This document shows, in pieces, positions 22,696 to 38,100 of a stretch of DNA of 64,000 bases. Under the pieces are notes generated by a model. It saw nothing but the letters and a program-made list of their open reading frames with translations. It was not told the DNA's origin and did no database searches. This stretch comes from Galaxea fascicularis (Eukaryota; Cnidaria; Anthozoa; Scleractinia; Euphylliidae): positions 36,159,036 through 36,223,035 of the forward strand of contig OX419337.1 of NCBI GenBank assembly GCA_948470475.1, read 5' to 3'. Position numbers and translations under genes: made by a program. The first letter of the stretch is position 1, and each line of letters begins with the position of its first letter.

Positions 22696-25600
22696 TTAGA
22701 ACAAATTTAAATCTTTTTTCCTCTGATTCTTTTTCCACTGGGGGACCTTTTCCCACTCTTTCTTGGACATGCAGAAAAGCTCTTCAAATTTGTCATCTTC
22801 CAGATGCATCTGCAGAAAAACCAAAACGAAATTGCATTCAGTTGAACATAGAGGTCACTAGGCACTGGGGTAGAACAGGTGAGAGCCTTAGCCTACTACG
22901 GGAAAATGAACACTCCCGCCGATCAGAGTCTGGGGTGGCACCTTTGGCAGGTGTCAGCAAACCCCTAGCCACCCCTGTCAGGGTTATGACATAGGGTAGA
23001 TGGGACTCTCGAGCCTTGGCCGGCAGTCCATCTAGTGGCGGTGGCCACGAATAACTCACACGTGGCCCCTCTCGAGTGGCGCCGGTGGGGTCTTTTAGCC
23101 ATTGAAAAGAATCTCTCGTGAATACTACCCGACCTGGCTGTTTATTGGTAAATGTTTTGAGCTTTTAAATAAAATCCTAAAGTGCAACCCTTCAAACACT
23201 GAGCAGTACTTTCCTGTGGTGCTGTTTATTGCACTACACAAGGCGGCTCTAACTTTTGAGTCTGTGGATGAAATCCTAAACTGCAACCATTCAAATGAAA
23301 GCTACTAAGCAGTACTTTCCTGTGGTCCTGTTTATTATGCTGTACAAGGTGGTTCTAACTTTTGAGTCTGTGGATGAAATCCTAAAGTGTGACCATTCAA
23401 ATGAAAGCTACTGAGCAGTACTTTCCTGTGGTGCTGTTTATTATGTTGTACAAGGTGATTCTAAGTTTTACGTCTTCAGATGAAATCCTAAAGTGTGACC
23501 ATTCAAATGAAAGATACTGAACAGTACTTTAAGGTGGTGCCGCCTATTATGCTGTACAAGGTGGTTTCACTAATTGACGCTACAACGAGTTGCAAAAATA
23601 CTTGAGACACTGTACGCCATTTGGCCTTGAATGACGTTTCCATGATCTTCCGCTTTCCCTCCCCCTCCCCCTCTTGACAAAGTTGTTCACGGTGCAAAAC
23701 CATGCTCGAAACTTTGAGGAACTACTTTGAAAGGGGGAGAGGGAGGGGGTGTGTATTGTATCTCACAGATTTGTTAGCAGCAGCGTTTTAGAGAAAGAAG
23801 AGACGTTTTTGATTGCGAATGTCTCAACAATTTTGCAACTGGTTGTAGCTAAAGTACTCCAGAATCCAATTAAAGGACCGTCAATGCAGAAGAAACTACC
23901 TCTTTCTTCGTGGGATCAACTTCCTCGGGGAGTTCTTCCGCTTTCTTCTGTAACTCCTCCAAAGGAAAGTTCTTCGGTTTGAGTTTTTCATTCCACTCAG
24001 TCTACAAACAAACCAGTAATATTGGTTGAAATGATCTTTCCTTTAAGTACAACAGCTCACTACAAAAAAGGATCTGTAAGAGCTGCAAAAAAGAGTGGCG
24101 CGTTTACTTGTATTACTGGGCCCAGTTGTTCGAACACCGGTTAGCACTAACCCGGGGTTAAATTCTAATCCCGGTTTCTTTTTCTTTTGTTCAAAAGGAT
24201 TTTCTCAGGTAATTTTCTCTGTTATTTTCAAGAGCATCCAATCATCAACTTGTTTACAAAAAGAATTAAACTGAATTTACTTTTTAAGCTTTAATGTCTG
24301 CGTTCAAATTTCTCACTAACCCTGGGTTATCTTAACCCAGCTTCGAACAACCCGGCCCTGATTTTCATAATCATGTCATAACAAAAATCTAAAAGTGCCA
24401 ACCTGCCTACCTGCCAACTTTTTCCGAATTTTCGTCTCCTCGTGACCGGAATTTCCGAAAATGTTCCGGCGACTTCCGCCGATTTTTCGAACACCCGAAT
24501 GTGACCAAAGATAAATAAATAAATAAATAAATAAATACTTAATTGACCACTCCCCTAGAGGGGCTTTTCAGGGACAATGAAACAAATCACACAAATGAAC
24601 ACAACAGAGTTAAGAATCCCAACTGGTGGGAGGCAGACCAGTTGGCTATTTACAAGGATGACCGAGGAGTTGAACCAGGCACGAACCCAGAACAACACCA
24701 GCTAGTGGCTAGAGCGGGATTTGAACCCGGGCCACCGCATTGAAATCCAGCGCCCTAAACCACTCGGCCATCCTGCCTCCACTTGTATGCCTCCACTTGG
24801 ATGTTCCGATGACTTCCGAACACTTCCGAAGCTTTTCCAATTTCACGTTAAACGATCTGATCACGAGGCTCCAGTTCGTTTCCAGTCCCTCAAATGCAAA
24901 CTGAAACGCGACATTTTTTATTTTAGCGCGTTCTGACCACTTTTAGGACTTTCACCGCCTTTTGGCGGTGAAAGTTTCCCTCGCTGCTTCTTGTTTGTCA
25001 GGATTGAATTCGTCTAATCTAAAATTTGGAGAATATCTGTGTGGGACTAAAGAAATAAACTTTGACCTTAGATTAGCGTTAATCGGCTTTCGAACAATCG
25101 GGCCCTGGTCAAAACAGCAGCGCGCGCAAGAAGTAACGCGCGTCGGATCCCACGCGCGTCTCCTTCCACGCATGAGCCGCTCTAACCCTGCCTCCACTTT
25201 TATCATTCAAGTTGCCTTACCATGGTCCAGGCGTTTTCATCCACTTTCTCGTTGTCCCGTTTGATGGCTTGCACCTGATCCTCATAACTCATCTTTTTAT
25301 TCCACATTTGCGGTTCCCAGGCGACAAAGTAGGACTTGAATAACACAGGCTCTGCTCCCTGCTTAATCACTGTCATGGTCATATCTCCACGGCGCTTTCT
25401 TGGATCAGTTTTAACGTATTCCTAGGGTAACAACAGGTATAAACATGGAGTGCTATTCAACAGACCTTAACACGGTTTACGACGCCATCTTGAAACACCG
25501 AGCTAAATTTAGTTAAATGTCAAATTAACAAAGTTAGCCGCCACCCGCTTAGTGTGTGCCTGGCCAGCGGTCAATCTCACTAGTGCAGGCTCACATGGAA

Positions 25601-28600
25601 CTTGCGGCTCGATCTTCATGTTTCAGTGCAGTTTTGGAGCGCTTTGGAGCAGTTGCTTTCAAGCATTCCACTGATCTAATCAGTGTTGACTGGTGCCTGG
25701 AATGGAGGCTCATGGCTGGGTTGCAGAGATTTGCCAGCCATGGGGACGGTATTCTATCTGGGGGCTGGCTGGACACAGTGGAAGCCCCTGGATACCCCAA
25801 GCTTCCACCTTCCATTTAAGCGAGGCAGCGGTTAAAATTACAGTAAATGGGATTTTGGCCGACTTTGAACCTTCGACAATATTTAAACAGTATTTTAATC
25901 ACACCATCGCCTTGGAACCTCTGTAATGTATGGGATTTTGGCCGACTTTGAACCTCTGTTAACTCCGCCAGAAAACGTAAAAAGGTCTATTTACTGTCCA
26001 CAAAAAAGAAGCGATACCCAGGGTTCGATATCTGGTCAACTGAGTCACTTGCCACCGGGCTAGTGATCTTTGAAATCTACTAGCCCGAAACACAACTCAG
26101 TTTGTAGCCCAGCTCAGGTTCCTTCTCAGGCTTTATTATATCACTTAATTTATTATCCACTTTGCCCACACAATATGAAAAGAAAGACACTGAATTCAAC
26201 AGTTATCGCATTTGTTTTGTATTACTCTTAGTCAACATTGACATTGAAAACATCTATGTCAGCAACTTGTATGCATCCTCTTCGTCTCTCAACTTATCAT
26301 CATTTTCCAACTCATCACCACTATAATAGTAAGATAGATCCCCATCATCAGCTGCAGCATCAATTTTATTATCTTTGGCATCATCAGATGGACCAGGAAC
26401 AGCTGCTTGTACTTCCTTTGCATCAGCAAACACTACAGAACACCCTCCCCTCGTCGTTGACGACGTGCTAACTCTAGCCAGGCAAAACTTAATTACAACC
26501 TTACGTTTTTTGTCCTCGTAAATAACTTTGGACTTGAAAGAATCAATTTAAATATTAATTCTTTGCATTTTCTACTAGCCCATGGGGTAGTATACGGGAA
26601 ATTTTACTAGCCCGGGCTATGTTTTCTCTAGCCTCGGGCTACCGGGCCAGCGGAGATGTCGAACCCTGATATCGATATCAAATAATCGATATCATCGATA
26701 ATGGGGTTTCCTTAAGAAAAAAACGATACTCCTAAGATATAGGTTGTTTCGATCCTTATCACTTGACCGCTACCGCCGAATGAATTTGAAACGATTTTTT
26801 AACTTGTAATTTCCAAAATATTGTTTCGGAAGGGAGATGCTGAATCAGCCGCTATTGGCAGCGCTACGATATTAACATAGATTAGATCATTACCACAGCA
26901 GTCCTAACAGCGTCTCTTTTTTCTTCTTTACGCGCTTCCTTTCCGATCCAAACAAACAGCTGAGTCCACGCGTCAAGGATCATCACGTCGTCTTCCTCGA
27001 GGTCTTCTTGACCAAAGTCAAAAATCTCCTCAACCATGAACCTTCCTGAAGCGTTTGAGCAATGGAATAGCCTAGCCTGGTGTTCTCCACTCTCTTCCTC
27101 TCCCTAAAAACAGTCACGTAAAACAGTCATAACCTGTGGTTCCGAGACCGATCCGAGTTCACGTCGAGGATACTCTCGAGTGTCGACCGAGAATCAGAGC
27201 ATATGCAGAGTATATGTCGAGCACGCTTAGTGTGAACACTTCTTTTAGGGTTAAGTTTGATCTTACGAGACCCCACCCCTCAAGAGATGGCTTCTTAGGG
27301 TCGATCTCAGATTAGACTCATATCGATCGACTTGCATCGCTATAAAGTCAGAGAAACGAAGAGTACACTAAAATGGCTATTTAAGGGTATTTTGTTACAT
27401 TCTTCGTCAAGCTAAATTACTATGTACAGAGTGGTTTTCAATCTAGTGTCTTCAAATCAAAACCAAAGCATTACTCTAACCAATCAAAAGAGACGAAGAC
27501 AGCTCAGTGAACCAATCAGAATTTGAAGTAATGACGTGCAACCGGCGCCACGCGCGGGAAAATGCGCGCGTGCAACTCGCGATTGGTTTTGCCGGTAAAC
27601 GAAACTGGAAAGTAACTGGTGCAGAATTTGTTAAATTCAAATCATTACTAATGCAAGCAAGTCGCCTGCAAAAGAACTTACGAGCAAATAAAAAAACATA
27701 CCCAGATCTGTTTGGCATCGCCATAATCAGCCTTTCCACCCAGCATTTGCCAGAATGTCTGCGGTTCCTTGCCTTCCATAATGAGATCAGCATCGTCCGA
27801 TTTGGAAATCCTCCGCAAGACTTCCCTGGCACATTCTTTCTCATCCCCAATGCTGCCTTTACCCACCCAGATGAAACACGCATGCGGATTGTGAAGCACA
27901 AACACGTCACTGCTGTTCAGCGATTGGGCGAACGGAGCCACCTGTCAATCAAAAATTGGTGTTACGAAAAAAATGAAGACAACCAGCAACGCCAAGGTAA
28001 AGTGGTTGACTAAAACACGCAAATAGGCGCGAAATTTGCCTATCGTGTTGGGTGACGCACCGTTGGGCTGGCTTAGAAATCTTTACTCTACGCAGGACAA
28101 AACAGCACGAAACTTTTTTTGGTTTGTGTAGTTCAAAAAAGGAAAACAACATATCCAGCGTGGTTTACCTCCACAATCCTAGCATTATTTCCCGTGACTC
28201 GCACTTGCAAAAGGCGGGTATCTGCGGCACTTCCCTCGTTTTTGACATTCTTGAAGCCACTGGCATGGCCTCCCTGAAAGAAATCAAAATAATTCGACAC
28301 TGTAAACAGAAGGTAAGCTCTGAACTTCAAATCAGGAAAATCACGGGATAGGTCACAAGACCTTAATTCATGACGACATGGAGCGCTTCAACATGGTTTA
28401 ACATCGTTTTGTGACAGTATAATTTTAGTTTGGTATTCAACTGATTCGCCCACAATTACCAATGCCAATCTAGATTGCAAAAGGGGTGAGATTTTAGATT
28501 CCTGTTCTCTGAACTGTGATACCAAATAGTCAGTTAAGAATTTGTAGTAGAATCGCATAGCTAGATGAATTCTCGCCATCTGATTGGCTATCGAAGCGAG

Positions 28601-28715
28601 GTATTCGTATAGGTAATAGCATGACCTGTAGTGGTATTTGGCAATAATACCGCGAGAGATATTTCAAAATTGTCCAAAACACCACGAGCCGCGAAGCGGC
28701 GAGTGGTATTTGGAT

Positions 28716-28747
<32 letters not shown>

Positions 28748-29122
28748 AAAATTCCACGTACAGGTCATGCTATTATTTGCTTATAATGGAAGCCGAGAAA
28801 TTTTCGGTAACGCGCAAGAGATTTATTTCGTTACGGTTGAAAAAAACAAACAGTGTGCATTCGTAACAATCTTTTTACGTCAATGACAAAAGAAATGTTT
28901 GACAGTTTTGATTCACGTCCTAGTTGTTTTGCGTGTATTTTTGATTACTGCTTTTTCGGCAAGGTTTTGTATTTCTTCCCCGGAAATTTCCGGGAATCTT
29001 GTCGCCATTTTTTTTAAAACAAAAGCAAAAACGTCATCGTGTTCAGTGTTGTCATGGTAACTTTGTTATACCATCCATTTTTTGCTGTTATACCATTATT
29101 ACGCGGCAATAGCGATGCTATC

Positions 29123-29160
<38 letters not shown>

Positions 29161-32100
29161 GAAGAGTGGAATTGCGACTTAAAAACGAGGAAAGCCGATA
29201 TTGCACATAGCTTCGCGATTCGTGGGATATCGGTTTTTCGCGTACAGTTTATAATGGTAATTGAACTAGGTGGAGTGCAATTTGGTCTGAAATCACGTGT
29301 GTGATTTTAGACCAAAATTGCGCGACACGAAGTTCAATTACCACTATATTACACCCATTTTGAAAACACAGAGCTTTTTGTCAATATATATATGTTATTC
29401 ACCGGCCGGGAGGTCCGTATTGGGAAAAACTGTGCCCGAGGTCTCGAGTACGGCCCGAGGCCGCAGGCCGAGGGCCGTACTCGAGACAGAGGGCACAGTT
29501 TTTCCCAATACGGACCGACCAAGGTCGGTGAATAACATTTTTATTTATTTCTAAATTCCATTTTTAGAATGTAGGAGAAACTATTAAGAAAAACTGGAAA
29601 AGTCATGTTTTTATTTTACACATTGTCTCATCAACGTGTCAACAAATGTACAATAAAATGAATTGGTCAGGAATATTTTTACACTGTGTGAAGTTTCGCT
29701 TTCAAAAGTCAACAAAAAAACAATTAAGACAAATCGAAACTTCGCTCTTTCAATTCGCAACTTCACTCTGCGCTTAGCGTAGTTGGTTACCATGCCCGTG
29801 GTCAGGAGATAGTAAAATACTGCCCGCTCCTGGAACCAATCAGATTGCAGGATTCTCAGGATACCGCCCGCTCACGATCAAAGAAATAAATAATAATATT
29901 TATTTAATGTTCACTTCAGGAAAACCAGTTTTGAATTTTGATGGGGTTAAAAAAAGGTGTGATTTAGAGCAAAAAACGGTGCCAATTGGGAATAAATTAC
30001 ACTGTTGGAAGCCAATCAGATTTCATGAATGACGAGTGATTTCAAAATGGGTGTAATAAAATGTGGAATTCCCTCGTCTAGATGAAACTCTAACTGGCTG
30101 GAGGAGCACTTCAACATAGATTTTTGACAGTTCAATTCAAGATCTGATAAGCAATTCTCCCTTCAAGCTGCCATGCAAAGTTGGTACAAAGTTACCCACT
30201 TGATAGATGAGCAGTCGGTGATTGAAAATCATGAAGAAATGTATGGGCTCCTTCCCCTCACACACCCGAACCTGCAAAATAAAAATTCCAACAGAAATTT
30301 ATTCCACTGTAACTCCCCAAATGACAAATTAACAAAACCTTAATTCAACCCCAGTGGTATATTTAGCACTCAAAGGTACGTGGGGCCAAGCAAATACCTT
30401 GAAACAATGTTAATTCAAATTATATCTGACAACCATGTTGCCGTATCGCTAGAGGCTTGGTGCTAGCGAGATCCCACAGCATCCACTAGAGTGGGAGCCC
30501 GCTTAATGGACACCCTCCCCCGATATTAATTCTCCTTACCGTCTGCCATACATTGCTTATAATAGGGAATTTAAGAAACAAGGACGGCGACGGTAACGAG
30601 AACGCCACAAAACAACGGGCTAAATGAGCAGAAACAATCGCTCTACACGTGCGTTTTGCATTTTGGTACATTTCTTTACCGTCCTTAGCAAAACAACAAC
30701 GTGAAATGACCAAATTTTCGGATTTCTCGAGAACGTGAGCGTATGACGGCAAAATATTCTTTCTTTTTCCTTACTTTGGCGTCGTTCGTAATAACTTAGT
30801 TCCTGGAGAGTTCACCAGCATTTTCTAAGTTAAACAAATTTTAAAGATTGCGAAAAAGTTAAAAAAAACGACAAGTTATATTATTAAATGACGTTCTCGT
30901 TGCCGTCGCCGTCCTCGTTTCTTAACTCCCTAGTGTTAGTTCTTAGAATTTGGTGATAAATCAATCAATATCTCCTGGCTGATTTTTCTTTATTCCCATC
31001 ACGTGTCTACTAAACAATGTAATGATTATTGTAAAGAGAAATTACTTATTGGTCACCCCTAAATTTGTCTGTAGGGTTGGAGTTTTCGACTGAGTTTCAA
31101 TAATAATTCTGACCAATCAGAAGAGACAAAGACAACTCAGGGAACCAATCAGAATTTAGAGTAAGAAAGTGGCGTGAGTTTTATCAACCAATTACAGAGC
31201 ATATTAATGAAAAATCAAAGCAAACGCGAATTACTTTCGACACTCAATTGAAAACCACTAATAGACTACTTTGTTAGATGAAACAATTACATTCTTGCTG
31301 TTGTGATAAAAAAAGACATGAGTTGAAAAGCGGGCCATGTCTATAATATGTTCAGGACTACCCTACAAGGAGGCCATCGAACGAATGAACATTGTCCCCA
31401 TTTTAGATTTCATCACGGGGCTTTGCACTAATACTTTCGACACCATTACTAAGGATCCAGAACACCGTCTGAACAGTTTAATACCATTTAGTGGACCGTC
31501 ACGTTATACTCTAAGGTGCAACAGGCGTTTTACCGTACCTAAATGCAAGACAGATCGTTTTAGAAATAGTTTTATTATTAGATCCTGTATTCATAATATA
31601 TTAGTTCATAATATTATATTCATAATATATATAGTTTCTCAGTTTCCCTTTTATCCTATTTTTTATACTTTTATCTGTTGTGCTTAGTTCGTTATATACT
31701 TTTTATCGATCTATTTGTAAATGTGCAATTCAGCCTTCGGGTTGCGATGTATTGTTTATTAAACTACCTATCTATCTCTCTATCTCAAACCAGTGCGGTC
31801 AACAACTTCTGAAACTATTCGCAACCATTTGCAATGATTTAAAATCTCATGCAACAACAAAGTCTTCCTCAACTAACCTGATAGGGTTCACCACCAAACT
31901 TATCATCAAGCTGCACGGCAGCCGCGGCCGCTGCTCCTTCTTCATCGGATGTGCTATCATTACCCTGACATGGAAAAAATCAAGACGTGTAATTACCAAA
32001 ATTCTACTTAAGTCGGGCGCTTTCCATTTGTATGGAAAAACCGGCGAGAATTTTCCTCCAAGTGGAAACAGTACAATCACTTGATCGCTTTCCACTTGAA

Positions 32101-35100
32101 TGGAAAAACCGATGAGAATTAACCGATAAAAGGAACAGTACAGATTTCTCCGCGGGTTTTGGAGCAAGAAACCACACATTTTTATGAAGGAGCATGGTTC
32201 CGGTGTGATGAAGCAAATGGTTCAGCGATATCACGGTCATTTCGGCAAAAACGAGAAAGGAGGAATACCTCTGAAAGTATTCCTTTTTCGCGAGAAATAT
32301 TCACTGGGAAGAACTGTCCCATTTGTTGTCCCACCGGAACAACCGGTTTTTCCATGCAAAAGGAAAGCGCTCGTCATACCCGAGACATTTCTTCATAGAA
32401 ATTATCCACAGGACTGCGATAAGTGCTAAATCGTAGAAAGGCAGACCACAGTCGAAAGATAGCAGAATCGGGGCATCGGAAGAATCGGAGAATCGTAGAC
32501 CTTTTCATAAAGTTGCTCATTTGTAAAGTCGTATAATCGCAAAGCACAGTCGTAGAATGGCAGAGTCGGAACAGTCGAGGAATCACATACCTTTTCCTAA
32601 ATATTTGCCTATTTGCAAAGTCTTTCGATTCCCCGATTTCTCCGATTCTACGATTTCTACTTATAGATGAAACAAAAATGGTATCATCATCCTTCGTTTT
32701 TCATACTTGACAATTAACAGACGGCAGGGAGACTTTAATTTCGGTGATGGCAATTGTGGGGCGAAATACGCGTCCGCCTTACAATCACCATCGCCGAGAT
32801 TAAAGACTACGCTCTTTTTTATATAATAACGTCTAATTTTAGAGATGAGGCGATTAGGCGATCTGAACCTGAAACGTTCTTAAGATGTTCTTACGTTACA
32901 TGGCATCGTTTCAGTTTGGTTAATCTCAGCCTCAATGTTCTTACAAAAAAGGTTCTGCGTCGGTTGAGGACACAAGAATTTGATTTATCGACGGAGTTGG
33001 CCACCGTACCTAGGGATTCTCAAAGCTGACGTTGCGAGCGTTACCCCTTCGTCAGGGCGAATCCGGCGATCCTTTTCACTACGGTTGCGTAACTCTTTCT
33101 TACTATGTGAATGATGTATATGAAATAATTAATATGAACTGCGGAAATGAAATCAAATGAAGAATCAGGGTTTTCGCTAACATTTTAAACTACCGGATTC
33201 ATATGTTAAACAAGCGGACGTCAGACTTGAAAAAATAATTATTTCGTGTCAACCATCGGACGTCACTTACCGGACTTTTCATGTCGAACAACCGGACGTT
33301 ACGTCCGGCGTCCGGCCTCAAACGAAACATCCGAAGAATGATCCTCACAGCTGCGAGGATCATTCTTCATTCGTCTTTCTTACCACTTACCAACCAAAAG
33401 TAGATGATGTGATACTCCCGTGTATTCTTCAGATAGGTATACAGAATGACATAGCTGTCGCCAGAGTAAAACACTCCGTGAGATGCCTCTGGAACTGGTT
33501 CCAGTTCAAAATTTCTAACTCTCCAAACTTGAACCGTACCCGAGCCATCATCGGGGAGTGAGCTAGGCACTGACTTGCGTCTCTCGTGCATCGACTTCAC
33601 TTCAAACTTAGGTCTTTGGTCAAGTTTTTCTAAACAAATCGAAAGAAAATCGTTAGTATATTAATGATAGCAAATCAGACGCATATCGCACTTTCATTTC
33701 TTAACCGTTTAAACCCTAAGAATGATCAAATTCAAATTTCTCCTTGTCAAATCAACTCTTTAAAAAACAAAGTTGTCAAGAGAATTAAGGACAGGATCAC
33801 ACAAGATGAATTTGCTTGATATTTCTACAACGTCTCCCCACTACGTCTATAGAAAATGTATACGAGCAACACATGAGAACTTAAATTTTGATCTTAGCGT
33901 TCAAAGAACAAACCAATGACTGCTTGTAAGCATACAGTGTTGTACCTTTAGTTGCAATGCCAACCCCAGCCTGGTACGTCTTTGTAGAGCCGAAGGAAGC
34001 AACTCCCTCCCAAGGGGAGAAGTATTGTTTAAACTCCGAAGGCTCTAGGTCTTCCTTGACGACTTTTACTGGCGTGTTTGGATTCAACTGTCTCGCAGAT
34101 AAAAACCCCTGACAGATGAAGACAAACAAGTAAGAGAATGACCAGATGGATGATTGTCACAGTTACGAAGTTACTACAGAAAAAGCGAAAATCCCCAAGA
34201 ATGATCAGCATCAAATTTCTCCTTGTAATATCAAACCTTTATAAAACAGTGTGGTTATGGGAATTAAGGACTGGATCACAAAAAGTTAATTTGCTTGATA
34301 TTTTAACAACTTCTCCCTGGAAATTTTTTGCACCAATAACATAGCTCCACCTTCTCTATGTAAACCGTACAGAACTCATAATTCCTCGATTCACTCTGAC
34401 GATGGGCTAACGCTCATAATACCACTCACCTGAGCATCCTTGAGTGCTTTGTCCTTTTCATTCCGCGATGCTTGCTTCCCAAGCCACACATACACACCAA
34501 CCCCAGTCTCCAAAATAAAAACATCCTTGGAAAAAAAAACATTTATTTTCATTTCTAGGTTACCTGTAAGTGAAGTTATCGGAAGTCATCTCTATAAACC
34601 GTTTGTATTGCGTCAGGGAAACTATTTAATGAGTGTGAAAAACATGAAAGGAAAGCGCAAAAATCCTCCCAAGAGCTGAGAACAGGCACATTCAGTGGCT
34701 TACATCGGAATCTAGATCATCACGCTTTAGTGGCTGGCTTCCCGTCTCCTTCATTGTGATGTTTCCAGATGTATCCTCCTTGACCCTACAGCCACAGAAG
34801 AAACATTGTTCAACAAAGATCAGCACCAGGTTTCTCATTACTCTGTCATCATCTGATTAAACATACAGGTTATGAGAATGTAAGTAATGATCAACATGTA
34901 TGACATGCTGTAGTCTGAAATGTCAGCCGTTGGTGGAGGAGACAGCTGAAAATTCAGACAACACATACTGCAATGTTCATCCAAATTCTCCCCACTGACA
35001 GTGACACTATAGGAAACACTGGGAGAACTTTTAGGTTAATAAGCTGTCGGTTAAAGGGACCAAGCTCTTAATCCAAGAGAGGTTGGGTGGGAGCATGATA

Positions 35101-38100
35101 AGGTTAGAAAAGGTAACAAGCAGCTATAGTGAAAGACGTAAAATAATATTTTACTCAGTGTTACACATACAGGTGCATGTAATGTAAAAGGGGCTCTATC
35201 ATGGGAGTTTTGCTGTTTTCCCGACCATAAAAACTAGAGAGCATTGCTACTTAATGACCTTTACACATGTCAAAACATTCCTTGAAATGTAAGAGAAAGA
35301 TATCAACAGATTTTTTGCAGGAAGTCATCCACAGTACATTTTCGGCCATCGCTTCTAGACAACATGCGAGAAATTATGTGAAAATTATGGCTAAATTTTT
35401 CAAATGCAATCCATTTCCACCCTTGCCATCTGTAACAGAAGAAGACAGTATTTACTCTCAGTGCAGTAACACAGTCTTGAGTAAATAAACTGTTTGGCAT
35501 CTTTAAGCATTTTACAACAGACTAAAATAGCAGGACAGAGCTCTTTTAACATGAGAAAAAGATAACAATCTAATTAAACATAAGACAACATTATACATGA
35601 CCTCTCTTTACCTGTATAAATTGAGTACCAGGATCTCATCATGTTTCTCATCACTTTCACCCGCCTTGGTGATTTGCACAATGCGCCTGTTTCCTGTCAG
35701 CTGATAAAAGAACTCTTCCTCCTCATCTTGTGTTTCTGTGTAAGCAAATCAAAGGACACAGAAAAGAAAAACACACAGTTGTACAAATTAATAGCAAATC
35801 AATAAAGAGGGAACCCTGATAATTAAGCAGAAGTTGTTCGGTTGTCCAATGGTAATGCTCAAAACAGAGTAACATATTGTATTTAAGGTCACAATAATTG
35901 TGACCTTAACTACAACATTGTACAGTAATTAATTAACCTTACCAATAAAAGAAATTGTTGCTAATCCCGCTCTCTCTTCGTCTCTTAGCTCTTGTGCATA
36001 GCGGCAAGCCTATCAAATATTGAAAATAAATTTAGTGCAATAATATTAAAAAGCCCCTCACTGTAAAGACAGAAAGTGTCAAATGATCTCTGTTTTCATT
36101 TTTTTTTTTTTTTGGGGGGGGGGGGGGAAATTGATAACCTTAAGGGCCCCTAAAAGGTATTGCAATAACTTTGCTATCAGTCATTATAGATTGTAACCCC
36201 TATATGCAGGGGGGAGTGGGAGGGGGGCATTCTAACTATCAAGTTACTAGCTTTCTGTAAACTTACATTGAATTTCTCTTTTTTATTGCTTTCCTTTCCA
36301 ATCCAGACAAAAATTGTGCGTCCACAGTCCAGTACGAAGCAATCACCTTGATTGAGTGAGGCCACTGACAACGGCACCTGGCAGACAAAGAAAGAGGATA
36401 CAGCTTTTACAGTTTACTGAACTTACCTGGTGGCAGTTACATCTTACATCATTTGGCATATAAAGTCATTCATGTGCAAAACTGTCGATGTGATTCCGGT
36501 TGACTCTTTGTCTAGTTAACCCATCTTTCCAGAGGTCAGATTGTGATATTTATTTAATGGAAGTGAATTTGAGCTACCAGAGGCCAGCTTGGCAAGGTAT
36601 AGAAGGCTCTTGAGACTTTTGACAGACCGTGACGATCTGACTTGTGATGACCCAACACAGCTAAGGTGGATCTGACTTTCCAATTAGTAGGTTCAACAGG
36701 GCTCAATCTTAATCTCACCTGTGATGCATACACTTTTCGCTCCCCTTTTATTAGAATCAATGCTTTCTGAAACTTTTTTGCTCCTTCTCTGAATCCACTT
36801 GCATGGCCACCATCTAGTAAGCTAAGAAAAGTTAAAAAATATATATTAAAAATTCTTCGAAAGAAATTAGTCTATTGCACATTAAATAGCATCAGTTTGG
36901 AAACAGTCTTTGTAAACAGTTTGAAGTTCCTGGACCAGTTTTCGCAATACCATATTATATTGGAAAAGCAAGATTGTCTGCATAAATGAGTCTATTCCTG
37001 AAACAACTGATTTAAGCTTAAGCCATGTCCATGTACAGTCAAGGGAGCTGTCTTTTGCCACTAGATGGCATAAATTCATTGACCTGAGTGGTCAACAAAG
37101 ACACGATCTTATTGGTTGTCTGTCAGTTGGGTTTTGATGTTAATGACTAGAGAGGCTATTAATAGATCTAAGCACTGATTGTCACATTCAATCTGTTAAA
37201 CAACTGCCAGTTTTGTCAAATACTGTAAGTTTTAAGTTGCTTTTGAAGACTCTGTTTTTCAGGGATTCAAGGAGATCCGATCATTAATAATTGTAAGTGA
37301 ATAATGCATATGAAAGAAATCATATGTCTCAGTTATTCAGAATGTTTGGACTATCACCAAGCAAGCATCAAATGTCTGCATGTGCTCTCATAGAGGGCAG
37401 AGAAAGGGTTACTCTTATGGTATTCAGTAGGTGTAGCCAAGTTCAAACGTACCTCATATGCTTAAACAGTGTTTTAAACTGAACATCCTCGTGACCTCCA
37501 ACCTAACAAGACATTACTAGGTTAAAAAGCAAAGTTTTTTTTTTTAATCCACAAAGACATTTTTCAAAGAGACACAAGACCTCTATTAAGTACAGCTCTA
37601 CCAACCTCACGGTGTTGCACAGGGTATCCACCCAGTTCATCATCTAAAATGACAGCTAACTGAGCAGCGGCACCTGATTCATCCTGTAAAAATGTCCCAT
37701 TGTTATTGCTGTCATTGCCCTCATATGACTGCAAATTAGCTATTAATTTTATCACTGCCAATGCCCTTTTCAAGTGTCAGTAGCATCCAATCAGACACAT
37801 AATTCAATTTTCTGTTGAAGAACATTTTAGTTAGGGTGATACCTGCTTCCAAGTGACCTTGTCACTCAGTAAATAAGACAGGGTTGCCAGCACTCATTGT
37901 GATAGAAAACATTCCCTGACATTTCGCTAACTTTTTAATGACAATTTAAGAGCAACTTTCACTGACCATCCAAGGTAAATCTTTGGGAAATAAAACAAGC
38001 AATGATGCCACAGAAATCAATTTCTCTGCAGGATTTTTTTAAATGAAAACACCTTTACTACCAAGGAATCTCTTTTCCAAACCAAATGGCCAGCCAAAAG

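Noticed and set aside
27507..28013. 168-codon plus-strand frame
   Set aside because: Antisense to the villin exon at 27941-27702, whose gelsolin motifs are clear.
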